From Earliella scabrosa (taxonomy: Eukaryota > Basidiomycota > Agaricomycetes > Polyporales > Polyporaceae), in assembly GCA_022605405.1 (NCBI GenBank), contig JABYQQ010000029.1:62001-126000 (forward strand): DNA of 64,000 nt, read 5' to 3'. A program made the position numbers and the translations under genes. This document shows positions 35,894 to 46,600 of this stretch, in pieces. The notes beneath the pieces are model-generated. The model was given only the letters and a program-made list of their open reading frames with translations, was not told the origin of the DNA and did not search any database. The number at the start of each line of letters is the position of its first letter. Within the stretch, counting starts at the first letter, position 1.

Positions 35894-36546
35894 ATGCCAT
35901 TGAAACTGATGGATAGAATTGACGGCGACATGCTAGACCTGCGGATCCGAAGCGCACCAGCGCAAGTCTACCCCGACGGGGTGCGAAGAGCCGGTGAGGG
36001 ACGGGCCAGAGGTGATAGTATCACACAGGTGTCGGCCAACCGAAGAATCTCCGGGGGTCAAAGTCATGTATACGCCAATGGTATGTGTACGCGAAGGCTA
36101 TGAACTTGAAGGCGATGACGCATTCTGGCGCCAGGTTGACAACGGACGAAGTATGAACGCCCTACGGGAAGGTTCAGAGCCTGCAGACGATACATCGAGA
36201 GAAGAATCGCGCACGGGTGCGTCGGACGAAGCGGACCGATGGTCGCCTAGGGAGGAGCCGCCCAGGGCACAGGCGGTGCCAGTGCGATGGAAGCCGTGTG
36301 CTCGTGGCGAGGTGAAGATGCTTGGGTTGCGGCGCAATGGCTATACTGATAATGGATCAGCACGGCAAGATGACGACGAAGCGGCAGCAGATTGTCGTAC
36401 AGTGGCCGGATCGAGCCGAGTGGAGGGTTGAGGAGATCAGCGAAATGAACATGGCCTGCGGTTGCGACTTGGGAGACCTCGGAGTCGAGGAGGAGGAGGC
36501 AGGGGACAGTGAAGACGGCATACCGGAATTGGAGCCTGTTACGTAA
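35894..36546 (+). CDS. Right-arm cargo protein 2, unknown; 5' end unresolved
   Basis: Three exons chain in phase at the 3' side: an exon ending at 36081 (MYTPM), 36135-36311 and 36361-36546, with introns of 53 and 49 bp. The encoded part is rich in Arg/Glu/Asp, includes QQIVVQWPDRAEWRVEEI and ends in an acidic tail. Upstream, an ATG at 35,894 opens a frame that needs another intron to join, so the start is only approximate. No family recognised. Confidence 0.5.
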
Positions 36547-36901
36547 CCGAGGGAGGAAGGGGCGGCCCGATGGCCGGACACGTGGCACGGGCAGATGACG
36601 TCGATGCCGAACCGTAGAGTGTGAAGCAGGGTACACCGGCCTACAGCACTGGAGGCGGACGGAGGAGAGGGCGTCATAGGTTTGAGTACATGCTTGGGTG
36701 ACGCGGATGCACCACGGCGGGAGCAGGGGAAAAAGGTTATTGGTATAGGAAGTGTCGGTCGATCGGAGGGACATCTGGAGGAAGGATACCGCGGGGCGCG
36801 ACGTGAGACAATGTGACTATGGGAGAGGGCCAAGAAGCTTGGGTGGAAGGTGGATAGATAGGAGATGAGCGGACAGAGATACGTATAGTCAGCAGTTGCA
36901 G

Positions 36902-38087
36902 ATGGTCGGAGATACGACTGATGAGGCCGCAGGAAACGGAGGAGGGTCGGACATACTAGTGTCGTGTGGGGCGAATGGCAATGTGAGTTCCCTGATCATA
37001 AGAGAGGCCCTCGGAGCGGAGCGACTGATAGCGTCGATTGACATGGCCTCGTCTGGGGATGACTCGTCAGCGATCTCAAGAAGGGACGAGGGCGACAGCG
37101 ACACGATGGAGGTGAGTGGGCCGCACGCTTGACCAGGAGCGCGAGGGTGATAGATAGAAGCAGGGTGAACTTACCATCGCCGGGAGGAGCACATGGGGAG
37201 GGGATGTGAGAGACATGCAGCGAAGGATGGAGGAATGGGATCCCGAGGTGGTGGGGGAGGTGTTGTGGGGGGGGGGTTTCATCACAGGTGAGCCACGATT
37301 GCGGGAGTATATGCGAGCGTTGGGAGGATACCTAACGCGTGGCGTTGAGGAGAGCAGGATGACGGTGTTGGGGAACAGCTGGGGTCCCGGCGAAGGGGTG
37401 AGAGCACGCAACCAGCAGGTGATCTTAGCAGTCAATGGAGATAACACCCGCCCTGTGCTGGGGGATGTGTCCATTGAAGTGTGGCGGTTGGATACCAGCT
37501 TCGGCAGACCGGAGGAATCGGTGAGGATGACACATAAATCCCAAATGGATAAACAGGCGATGTTGGTTGACATAATTGCTAGCTAGCGTTCCCTACGAAC
37601 CGAAGAGAAGCAGGCCGATGGGCGTACCGACTACCCATGAACGTTTGGCTGAGCGACGTCGTAGAGGAACAAGCGACGGATCTTGAGGTGCTCGGGCGTG
37701 TGCTCTCGTACTTTGGAACGCGACATGCGCGCGAAGACGAAGGACAACTGGACGAACAATGGGGAAGCTTTAACCGTGCGGTGTTGGACGTCGTAGGCAC
37801 TCGAATGGACTTACCTGCGGTCGCACGTCTACATGCACTCATTGAGTGGACACGCGCGTCGTTACGTGTGAGTGTCTATTGACTGTGGACTGGGGCAGTG
37901 TGGAACCTGATGAGATTACAAGCAGAACGTTGTTGATGCCTGGCATCCAGAGCGGACCGGTGGATGGCCAAACGAAGATGAGCGGATGGCAAGTAACGCG
38001 AACGGATGGCACGCACCTGGCGTGAGCATGCGCTGGTTGGAGTCGGACAGTGAATCGGAAGAGGAGGAAGCTAGCGAACGGGCGTAG
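36902..38087 (+). CDS. Right-arm cargo protein 3, unknown (337 aa)
   Basis: Four exons join in one frame: 36902-37111, 37164-37520, 37583-37867 and 37926-38087 (1,014 nt with TAG), every intron 52-62 bp with GT-AG ends. The consistency of phase across three introns is good evidence of a functional gene. The middle contains PEVVGEVLWGGGFITGEPRL and a Trp/Arg segment (RREAGRWAYRLPMNVWL) before a helical region. The C-terminus is acidic (SDSESEEEEASERA). An ATG further upstream is not excluded. No known family recognised. Confidence 0.65.
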
Positions 38088-38373
38088 ATAGTTGATCAGA
38101 AAGTCACAATGACACGAAGCGGAAAGCTAATGAACAAGTGGCAGTTGTTTGTAAGTACTTACTGAGAATGCTGGTGCCTCGAGGCGGGCCGCCAAGCCGA
38201 ATTTGATGCGACACCGAGGCGATCACAGTCGGGAATGATGTGGTAGCGGTGGCTGACGGACCTGGCCACTCCAATTGCCACCTAGCTCTCGGGCTCCATA
38301 TACTCACACACCCTCGATTGCTGGCGGCCGGCCTGCTCATCGCACGCGGAAGCTCGACTGGGTCCCAAATCGA

Positions 38374-39845
38374 CATGTCGCATTCGCATTCCAGAGTCAT
38401 CACACGGCGGGGTGGGCGCACTGCGACCGCGTCGGCTGGACGGGCGGCGGGGGGGGAGCTGGCGAGCGAGAGTGCTTTGGGTGAGTACCGTATTTATGTG
38501 ACACGTCGCTTGAGCCAACAGCGAAGCGCAGCGAAGACGGCAGTGAACGTAGTGAAAGGAATGATGTGCGTGCGTGGGATGGTGGGCTGGAGAAGGGCAG
38601 TACGGCTGACACGTAGACAGCTACTCGTGGAAGACGAAGATATGGAGCGCGTTGGGGGTGGAGTTGCCTCTGGGTATGGTGGAGGAGATTGGCGAAGGGG
38701 GAACAAGCAAAGATGTAAGTGAGTTCGGTGGCGTGATTCGTGAACGTTGGAGGCCTACTGATATGCGAGAAGGGCATGCTCGTTGTGCGGCTGGTGGTGG
38801 CTTGTGATACAGTGGACCGAAACTCAAAGCTGGCTCTGGCATCTGGTCTGCCAGCCTGGGGAAAACATCAGCTAATCTGGACCGATATCGTGTCGCACCT
38901 GTCGATCCAGGACGTAGGGCGCCCCATACCAGCGGTCTGCCTGGAGCCGCAAGAGACAAGGTTCATCGGGACGAACAGGGAGAGTCTGTGGTGGTCCACG
39001 GCCGTCTGGTTGTCATTCACCCAGCAGATGCGAGCGACGCCGAGCTGTAAAATTGAGACAGTGAGTTACATGTGGTGCTATGAAATGGTTCGCTGATGGG
39101 ACCCCTCCAGATGCTAGAACGCCACATCTGCCGGAAGGATGACGGTTGCGTATGGCAACGTGTCTATGCGCCGGAGAGGGATGTCGTTCTCTACTGCGAA
39201 AGGTGTGCGGTTTGGCTTCACGAAGACTGCCTACGGAGGGTGGATACCCTGGAGAATGTGCGCCGACGCGGCCTCATTCGCTTCTCGGAACATCTGGAGT
39301 TTGAGCTCAGCGCCGAGGAAGAGATTGACGGGGGGGATTGGCAGAGCGAGAGCGCGAGCGACTCCGCCAGCGGAAGCGAGTGCGAGTGCGAGGGCAGAAG
39401 CGCGGGGGGGAACCTTGGGGTGGAAGGGGGAGCGGGAGGAATGAGGGCCGGGCATGGGAGCAGACGGGGCGTGGGGCGTGGAGGGGAGGATGAGCAAGGT
39501 GGGGGGGAGGAGGGTGACATACAGCTGGTAAGCGATGAGGAGGAGGACGATGATGAGGTGGGGAAGGCATTGTGGCGGGCAATCCTCTCCAGTCCGGTTC
39601 AACGTGGCTGGCCGCAATTCGTGCGCAACGTGCCGTTGTCCTTCGAGGTTGTCCAGCTGAATGCGCGTCGCCTTGGCAGACGTCCTCGAGACATAGAGGG
39701 ATGGATGTCAAGGCAGTACGCCATGCATTACAGCGGGCGACTGCCTGATGACGAGGGCGAACATGAGTCATTCTTTTGGAGGGCTCTTACTATGGACCCC
39801 GCTGATCGTATTGTATATCGCTGCGAGTACGGACATTTTGTGTAG
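38374..39845 (+). CDS. Right-arm cargo protein 4 with PHD-like zinc finger
   Basis: The last three exons join in phase: one ending at 38714 (opening ATG most likely MSHSHSRVITRRGG at 38,374), 38753-39060 and 39111-39845, with introns of 38 and 50 bp; the 38-bp intron is unusually short. After a region beginning LLICEKGMLVVRLVV comes a Cys/His cluster: HIC, DGC, then YCERCAVWLHEDCL. The spacing C-x2-C...W-x-H-x2-C is that of PHD/treble-clef fingers, which in chromatin proteins read histone tails. A Ser/Glu/Gly-rich low-complexity stretch and a C-terminal helical domain follow. The zinc-finger assignment is by pattern only, and the preceding region could be a BAH-like domain. Confidence 0.6.
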
Positions 39846-40262
39846 TGAGGTACGAATATGATGTTCGTAGTGCGGTATGCATGGTGTATCCTCCGCATCG
39901 ACCCTCTGCGCCTCGAGCGCGTCGATGAGCTTCGGTGAGGTCCGGAGCTGCTGCCGCGCTTTGTGGTACTGCATCTTGGAGAGCCGCAGCTGCTCGTTTG
40001 TACGCGCGGAGGCCTGCGACGCGGATATCTTGTACTCGTTGGCCGACTTTGAGAGGGCGAGGACCTCCTGGGTCTTGTTCTCGGCCGCGTGCGCCCTAAA
40101 GCGCTCGGCCTTCAGGTGCTCGTTGAGGGTGAAGAGGGTCCGTTGGAGGTCCATAGTCCCGCGCTCACGGGAGACGAGGCCGCGAGCGACGTCGGGGATG
40201 GAGTTGAAGCCGTTCGTGCGGTCGCCACCACCACCCTGGGAGCGGCGCGTCTTACGAGTGTG
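39768..40262 (-). CDS. Coiled-coil protein near the right end of the element
   Basis: Minus-strand open frame with a long charged helix: MDLQRTLFTLNEHLKAER, SASQASARTNEQLRLSKMQY and LIDALEAQRVDAED, a heptad-like pattern. The frame is open upstream through a Gly-rich segment (RSQGGGGDRTNGF) toward about 40,262. A short exon with ATG (MASSESSTPGP, near 40,312) may be its start. It resembles small coiled-coil hypothetical proteins common in mushroom genomes and points back toward the element interior, overlapping the 3' end of the zinc-finger gene by about 80 bp. Function unknown. Confidence 0.55.
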   Translation of the reverse strand, partial: HTRKTRRSQGGGGDRTNGFNSIPDVARGLVSRERGTMDLQRTLFTLNEHLKAERFRAHAAENKTQEVLALSKSANEYKISASQASARTNEQLRLSKMQYHKARQQLRTSPKLIDALEAQRVDAEDTPCIPHYEHHIRTSLHKMSVLAAIYNTISGVHSKSPPKE

Positions 40263-40329
40263 CTCGCTTATGCTGCAGCGTGCGGACCGGGAGTGGAGGA
40301 CTCGGACGATGCCATATTACAGCGTGAGG

Positions 40330-41250
40330 TAGTATGCAGTCTGGCGTGACGTCTTAGTGCACACCGAGCACACGCACAACTTCGCACGTACCCAGCCGAA
40401 TCGAGAGCTCGTGAGCATTCAGGTGTTGTCCAAGGTAAGTTTGGCGTAATAGATGCCCAACACATCCTGGTACTCACCGTGAACAATGCGAGAGGTAGGC
40501 GGGAAATGGGCGACAGGCGCAACACAATGCGTATACAAGAACGTCAGGACTTGGCATTGACATTGGATGAGAGGAGGGAGGTGATGGTAAGTACATTGGA
40601 GGGGGTGCACATCAAATGCGCGTACATACAGACCGGCGGGCGCAGGGGGTGGGTCACCCCCGGGAATGAGGGTTGGCGGGTGGCAGGGAGGATACGAGCA
40701 GGTCACAAAGGTCGAGCAGTAGTTTGACCGGGGCCCGGCAGTAGAAACCTTGACGCGCAGCGAGAGGGTAGACCGACGTCTGACGTGGAACGACGACGAG
40801 GACGTGGAGGTTGCAGCGCTGGGCGGGGAGGGACGGTGAGTAGCTGGCGCCTACGACGCAGGCGGTAGAGGAGGAAGGGAGCGCCAGGGAGGTGTTGTTG
40901 GGCGTTAATGGCAAGGGGACGCTGGTGGCTGCTGACGGCGGGTGGTGCGGGAAATATCGTGAGATGGCCGGGTAGAAGTCGGAGCGCCCAAGTGGCGGGG
41001 AATAGACGGCAGTCGCCGAGGGGGAGGCGCGAGGAACGATGTATCATACAATTGCCTTTTGTGGTGCGAATCGACGTATAGACGCCCGTGGACAGTCGTA
41101 AATGAGCAAGAGCGTAGTGGTGCAACAAGGGCGTATGGAGACACATGGTTATTTTTGCGTGAAAGGGCCTGGGCTAAAGTGCTAGTTGACAAAATTGGGG
41201 GTGTATGGGGCTAGTGGGTGTGCAACTACACGGGGGTCGGGACAAAGCGC
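40330..41250. other. Right subterminal region, purine-rich, no supported gene
   Basis: The plus strand is G/A-rich with several overlapping minus-strand frames that are explained by composition. No motif or splice chain was found. Confidence 0.45.
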
Positions 41251-41299
41251 GAATCTGGAGGGACGAAAAGCGATAGTCTAGGGACACCTGACCATTTTG
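41251..41299 (-). repeat. Right terminal inverted repeat of the giant element
   Basis: The reverse complement begins CAAAATGGTC and continues into TAGACTATCGCTTTTCGTC (41,262-41,280 on the given strand), the same core as the left end. It abuts the right copy of the target-site duplication. Confidence 0.9.
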
Positions 41300-41309
41300 G
41301 GACGACAAT
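41300..41309. repeat. Target-site duplication, right (GGACGACAAT)
   Basis: Identical over all ten bases to 13,249-13,258; flanking bases differ on both sides, so the duplication is exactly ten bases long. Confidence 0.9.
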
Positions 41310-41839
41310 CAACTCTTGAGCTACAGAATTCAAGACCTTAACTCAGTTCCTGATAACAGCAATTCTGACCTGCTAGTGCGAGCACCCCGACCATCGCTAT
41401 CACGCAAACTCTTCCTCGTGGACTCGACGCTGGCTCAGGCTCTGGCATCCTCGCTCTCTCTCTGAGTCTCTCGAAGCTGCAACGCTTCATCGTTGTCTAT
41501 GTTCTCATCACCGATACACCCTCAAGCTCCGGGAGACCATGTTGTCTTGGATGAAGTGAAGACTGGGAGGTGCGTTCTGCTTTGCCATCGACGCTTCGAT
41601 GAAGTTCCTCCGCTCATATGACGGTAGGCTGTCTTTGGCTCTGGCAAGCGGACGCAATGAGGTTGTGAGGGGGAGCTCTGGAGGTTCTCGCCTGTAATCA
41701 GCCCCTGGTGCGGACCGTATGGCGCGTGCCAGTGCTACACACACAGACTCATGGTGCGGGACGTCGTCCAGCACTAGTCAGCCGCTGTCCACAATCGCTG
41801 CGCTAGCGTTGCGGCGCCCGCTGATGGAACAGCAGGTAG

Positions 41840-42700
41840 GAACTCCACTTTGGAAGCAACTACGACATAGTTGACTACGGGGTATGTACCTTCGGGGTTT
41901 CACCGATCGTTTGCGCTTATGTGACCTTTTCCTAGGACATATCGGGGCATCGGCCTCGAGCTCACTAGACACGTCCTGACAAACCCGTCCAACATCGTCG
42001 TCGCGACGTGCAGGAACCCCTCAGGAGCAACCGAGCTGAGATGATTAGGAGATACCGCCAAGGGCACGCGGCACATCGTCGCCCTGGACGTAGCCAGCGA
42101 GTCGTCCATCAAGCAATCTGTGGGAGTCGTGAAGAAGCTGCTGGGAGAGGACGCGGGGTTAGACTACCTCTACAACAACGCGGCGATCGTGAGTACACTC
42201 CTCGACCGTCACCACACCAACTTTGTCTCAACTCCTCGTGCAGAACGAGTCCAACGACTCGGCGTTCACGTTCGACCCCGACGTCTTGAGGCGCACGATG
42301 GAGTCGAACCTCATCGGCCTGGGCGTCCTCGCTCAGGTTTACCTCCACCTCCTGGAGAAGGGCCAGAAGAAGACAATCGTGAACATGTTGAGCGGCCTCG
42401 CCAGCTTAGGCCTCGATCTCGGCGGCAAGTCGACGACGTACAGCATCAGCAAGACGGCGCTGAACATGCTCGTACGTCCATGTCAGCCTCACGCTCCCCG
42501 GAGCGACTGCTCATGTCGTGTCATCTTGTAGACTTATAAGCAGAAAGTCGAGCGACTTGACTTCACCGTCATCGCGTTGGGTCAAGACCGGTACGTGTAG
42601 GCCTCCTTGGACCCGGATATCTTCTGACTGACGATGTTCGGCATGTAGATATGGGAGGCGAAGGCGCACAGCTTGACCTCGAGTCTACAGCGTCTCCCTC
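41840..42700 (+). pseudogene. Short-chain dehydrogenase/reductase, dead copy
   Basis: Aligns along its whole length with the intact SDR at 46,601-47,539. Disabling changes: the codon matching Trp7 is TAG (near 41,870), a TGA replaces an Ala codon near 42,042, about a dozen bases are missing near 42,580 (frameshift in the ALDPGWVKT region), and the 3' exon stops matching soon after MGGEGAQLD. In the active-site region NMSSGLAS is NMLSGLAS, losing one of the two Ser. The Tyr-x3-Lys motif (YSISK) is still readable. The first intron keeps a GTATGT donor. This copy originally sat next to F-box copy A; the giant element now separates them. Confidence 0.85.
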
Positions 42701-42739
42701 GTCCATACTCTCAACGCTCGGGTGAGCCGAGCCTTGCGG

Positions 42740-43960
42740 GTCATGTAAGTCGCGCGCCGTCTTCGGTGGCGGCGAGCAGGACCGGAGCCCGAGAACAGAA
42801 TCCCCATGCGTGCACACGAGACGCTGCACGCTGAGAAGACCCGGGTGCGCGCGTAGGATGCGAAGGACGAGCTTCCGGACCATGAGCCACAGGAGAATTT
42901 CGGCGTCTGGGCTATCGACTGGACCACACCCGAAGCCCACCTTCCTCTGCCTTCGCCTTCGAAGTGAAGACGAAGGGTACGCTCTTCCGGGACGTGAGGC
43001 AGCACTTCCATCCTCGTCTTCATCGCATCCTGGGGGAAGTATTGGCACGGGAGCACTGCTGACAGGTGGTACGTCTCCAGCATCCGTCGATGTTGTGCGT
43101 CTTGCACTCACCTTGCTACGTGATAGCTGGACGTCACTATTAACTGCATCGAGGCCGACTCGCAACGGCGCTGTGCACGCCCACAAGCACACGAATCCAG
43201 ACAAACCCGCGGAGATATAGAACAAAGCGCATTAGATCCCGCATAAAGCGCGACTCGTGTGCGTTGTCGACTAGCTCAACGTCTTCAAAGAGGTGCTCGC
43301 GAGCACCCTCAACGTCTCCGGTCCGTCGATATCGGAGTGGGCACTCGTGAGGCGCCCGTCCGCGCTACTCCTGTCACCGCTTCCCCGTCATTCCCGGTGC
43401 CATGAGTCTCTCCTCCACACACGACGGCTACATATAGGAGGCGCATGGTGCTGGCCTTCCGTATAGCGCTTGCTCTCGGACGGGCCAGACGACCTCCGCC
43501 CATATCCAGTCCTTCAAAATCAAGTTCACATATGTGGACCGTGGACGTCAGGCCCGTCGTCTCTCTCGCCCACCCCTCCGTGCTCCGAACAGCGATTTTG
43601 CACATACCTCACAGGCCATACTACTTTGATCTCGGGTGACGAACCCGAGCTTATGGAGCCTCGGGGATGATGTCGTGAAGTCGGTTGCGCAGCGCGCTCC
43701 TCGCGCAGGCGTCTGGGTTTGTCTCCGTCCGTCAAAGCCCGTCACCCCTCACGAACGCGTTCACGTCTCTATCTCTCTTGCCTCCTCGCCTGTCTATCTC
43801 TCGCATATCGATACTCTTCCGAGACCTCGCCGCGATGCGTTGCATGACAATTCCTTATAATACCTATATCTTCTATCCGCTTCTCCCCGGGCCGGTATAC
43901 ACATGTCACATATGATCTCGTCGGCATAGCTGATTCGAAAATCTAGTCCCATGCACTTGA
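42740..43960. repeat. Duplicated anonymous segment, copy 2
   Basis: Second copy of the sequence at about 9,720-10,950, lying between the dead SDR and F-box copy B exactly as copy 1 lies beside F-box copy A. Frames that are open in copy 1 are interrupted here on the plus strand; a 218-codon minus-strand frame (42,569-43,225) exists but is not colinear with the frame of copy 1. Confidence 0.6.
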
Positions 43961-44177
43961 AGACGACATGCGGTCCCTGGGTCTGACTAGCAAGGGTGTC
44001 GTGCTCACGGAAGCCTTCACGTGGGTTCTGTGCCTAGGGGGGACTAGACGCTCTCCACGCCGTCTCGCGTGCGCCCTGGCCCCTTCCATGCCAGGTCCTA
44101 CGTTTGAACATAGTCATCAATTATCAGGAGGTTTAGTATAAAGACCGTTCAAGGCCAACGCACCAGAGGGGGTCATC

Positions 44178-45860
44178 TCACGGCCACAAAGGCCAGTACG
44201 CGTGGAACGGCTCCTCGCCGTCAAAAGCGGCCGGGACGTCCATCAGCCACGCGTCCGTCGAGGACGCAGCGTACGACGCCATGTCGAGCTTCGCGCAGAC
44301 CAGCTCCCTGACGAACGCCTCCAGCCCGTACACCTCCGCGAGCACGTCCAGTTCGAGCGCCGAGTCGTACCCGACGATTACGCGGCGGATCGGGTGCGTC
44401 TGCGCCCGGGAGGAGAGGAGCGCGGTGAGCGGCCGGATGTGTCTCGTGTAGGGCGGGAGGTTGATGCAGAGCGTGTCGAGGAGGGGGCAAGCCATCGTGG
44501 AGGATGCGTCACCGTCGAGCCCGAGGAATCCAGTCAGAGGGTCGAGGAGAACGATGATCTCTTCCCATGAGCGCGGGTCATACATGCGTGCCGGTTGGCC
44601 GATTACGAGCCGCTTGAGGTTTGGGAAGGACCGCAGTGGGAGGGGCGGCGTGTATCCGCGGCGGTAGTCTCCCTCGTACAATCTGATCCAGAGCTCTTGC
44701 ACGCGGAGGCAGGAGATGGAAATGCACGTGTCTTGCGAGATCGTCCTGGAGAAGATCCAGTAGGCTCGCTCGGACGCGAACGAGACCGTGAGGGAGCCGT
44801 GAGACGACGGTGAGGCCAGCTGCGCGATGCAGCGTGCAGGGTATGAGAGCGCCAGTCGCATCTTGGTCGCATCAGCAAAGTCTGAGCGCAAGCTTATGAG
44901 CTGGGCGGGGATCGGAGCAATGGTGTCCTGGTTGAGGTTGTCGACCTCGTTGAGAAAGTGAAGATGGCAACCGATAGGGATTGCGATAGTGTGCAGCAGT
45001 CCTGCGCCCACAGCTGCCGTCTCGTCGCATCTATCTCCGATGGTGAACCGTTGGAGGGAATCCAACTTGACAGGGTTCCGCTGGGCTGCTTCGACCACAG
45101 GATGCCGGACGGCGATCACGCCTAGATGAATGATAGAGAGCTCTTCCAGCATGGGACTAGCGGCGAGAAACACGAGAAGGTCATGCAAGCGCCACCGTTC
45201 GCTTTGTAAAAGATGGTAGTTGTTGTGAAAGAAGAATCGAGTGAGGGCTGGGAAGCGATTCGTGGGTACGAAGGGGACGGCGGACAAGTACAATGATGTC
45301 AGCTTCGCGCCATGCCCAGCGAAGAGTGTGACCTGTTGCCTTCTGTCCATCAATCTTCCGAATCTTGCTATCCATCCGTTGATGTCAATCTTGCAGCGTT
45401 CGAGCCGCGGGAAAGGGGTGGTCTCGAGCATCTTCAGTAGTTCTGGGGTCGATACGAACGGCTTTTCGCCACCCGAGAAGTTGTCAATGTGTACCTCCTT
45501 GACGCGGTCGCAGAGAGATACATAGGTGCCCTTCACTCTTGGCGAGAATGCAGTCGTTGATGGAATCGAGAGGATGAGCGGCAGGTCTGCGCTACGCGAG
45601 ACGATGTTATGTTCAAGATGCCATTGCTGGGACAGATGGGTCCATAGCAGAGGAGTGGACAGTGTCAGCCACCTCCATTGTCGACACACCTCTGATATCG
45701 TGATCAGCAGATCGAGATGGGAAGGGGTACGAGGCCACAGTGGGGCATGATCGCTTATTCGCGGATCAATGATTTGACTCGTCAAGATGAATATGCGTGT
45801 CAATATCTCCGGAGGTAGGCGATGTATGGGAAGAATCGATTTGCGGACGGTTGAAGCCAT
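44178..45860 (-). CDS. F-box/LRR-like protein, copy B
   Basis: About 560 codons from MASTVRKSILPIHRLPPEI (ATG at 45,860). The F-box is IHRLPPEILTRIFILTSQ, followed by VCRQWRWLTLSTPLLW and a long weakly leucine-rich C-terminus ending in FHAYWPLWP. Most residues are shared with copy A (10,970-12,634), and the 3' flanks also match, so the two arose by segmental duplication. Both remain open, unlike the third copy near 7.3-7.9 kb. Probable SCF substrate adaptor by family; target unknown. Confidence 0.87.
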   Translation of the reverse strand: MASTVRKSILPIHRLPPEILTRIFILTSQIIDPRISDHAPLWPRTPSHLDLLITISEVCRQWRWLTLSTPLLWTHLSQQWHLEHNIVSRSADLPLILSIPSTTAFSPRVKGTYVSLCDRVKEVHIDNFSGGEKPFVSTPELLKMLETTPFPRLERCKIDINGWIARFGRLMDRRQQVTLFAGHGAKLTSLYLSAVPFVPTNRFPALTRFFFHNNYHLLQSERWRLHDLLVFLAASPMLEELSIIHLGVIAVRHPVVEAAQRNPVKLDSLQRFTIGDRCDETAAVGAGLLHTIAIPIGCHLHFLNEVDNLNQDTIAPIPAQLISLRSDFADATKMRLALSYPARCIAQLASPSSHGSLTVSFASERAYWIFSRTISQDTCISISCLRVQELWIRLYEGDYRRGYTPPLPLRSFPNLKRLVIGQPARMYDPRSWEEIIVLLDPLTGFLGLDGDASSTMACPLLDTLCINLPPYTRHIRPLTALLSSRAQTHPIRRVIVGYDSALELDVLAEVYGLEAFVRELVCAKLDMASYAASSTDAWLMDVPAAFDGEEPFHAYWPLWP

Positions 45861-46600
45861 TGGCACTGTGCGGTGCCAAGGTAAGCCTACAGCTGCATCA
45901 AATCGCTTCCCGTTTTAAAACAATAACATGTCTTACCTCGAGCTGTCTTGTAATCACCAACGAGTTGAGTGGTGCGGACTGCTAAGTCGCAACTTGAAGC
46001 AAGCGTCGAGTGCCACTGGGCGCCGCGCTCGGTGGTTCAACGGCACCGCCACATGCCAAACAATGATAAACTACCAAGCGCTTGAACAACCGAGTCAGGC
46101 ATCCTCAACTTAGCTCACCACGACAGAGGCTCGGACTGTCTGGCCCGCTGACGCACTGCAAGCAGCAAACCGTCCTCAAGCCTCTTGAATACTCAGCTCT
46201 CTCTCCTCAGGCTCGCAGACTGGCGCCCGCATGAACGGTCGCGTACTAGTGACTGAACTACCGGCTGCTCGAGAGCCTGCGATAGTACTTCGTCCGGCTC
46301 GTGAGCCGCCTCCTCCATCACAGACGACCTACGCATCCATAGGGCGACTCCCTTGCGCTCGGGATTGAAGTCAAAGAACCAATATTAGCAGGTGCGTACT
46401 CATATCGAACCTCCGATGTTCCTCCGCTCATATGACAGCAGACTATTTCGGGCTCGCAGATACATTGGGACTCGCCGGAGGGTTTCCCCAGAACCGATAC
46501 CACGGTACTCGTGGTGCGGGAGGTCGTCCACGCTCACTCGCTATCCTCATTCCGCAGCACGATCACTGTTGCGGCGCCCCGCTGACGAAACACTAGCAGC

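Larger units (their letters stand above)
13259..41299 (+). mobile_element. Giant (28,041 bp) Mutator-like DNA transposon with cargo genes
   Basis: Both ends carry inverted repeats sharing an exact 19-bp core (13,279-13,297 against 41,262-41,280), with further matches out to the very ends (GGTC and TGTCC blocks). They are flanked by a perfect 10-bp direct duplication. Inside are a 2,256-residue MULE transposase with SWIM and two Ulp1 domains, and at least ten other genes, including a TET/JBP dioxygenase. The transposase frame, both ends and the duplication are intact, so insertion is probably recent and the element may be autonomous. Mutator-like elements carrying Ulp1/C48 peptidases are known, for example Kaonashi of plants. 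TET/JBP genes in fungi are known beside KDZ transposons. The combination here inside one delimited element is what I infer to be unusual. Confidence 0.9.

Noticed and set aside
13259..41299. Starship-type giant element
   Set aside because: Starships are moved by a tyrosine recombinase (DUF3435) gene at one end and lack TIRs; none was seen, whereas TIRs and a DDE transposase are present.
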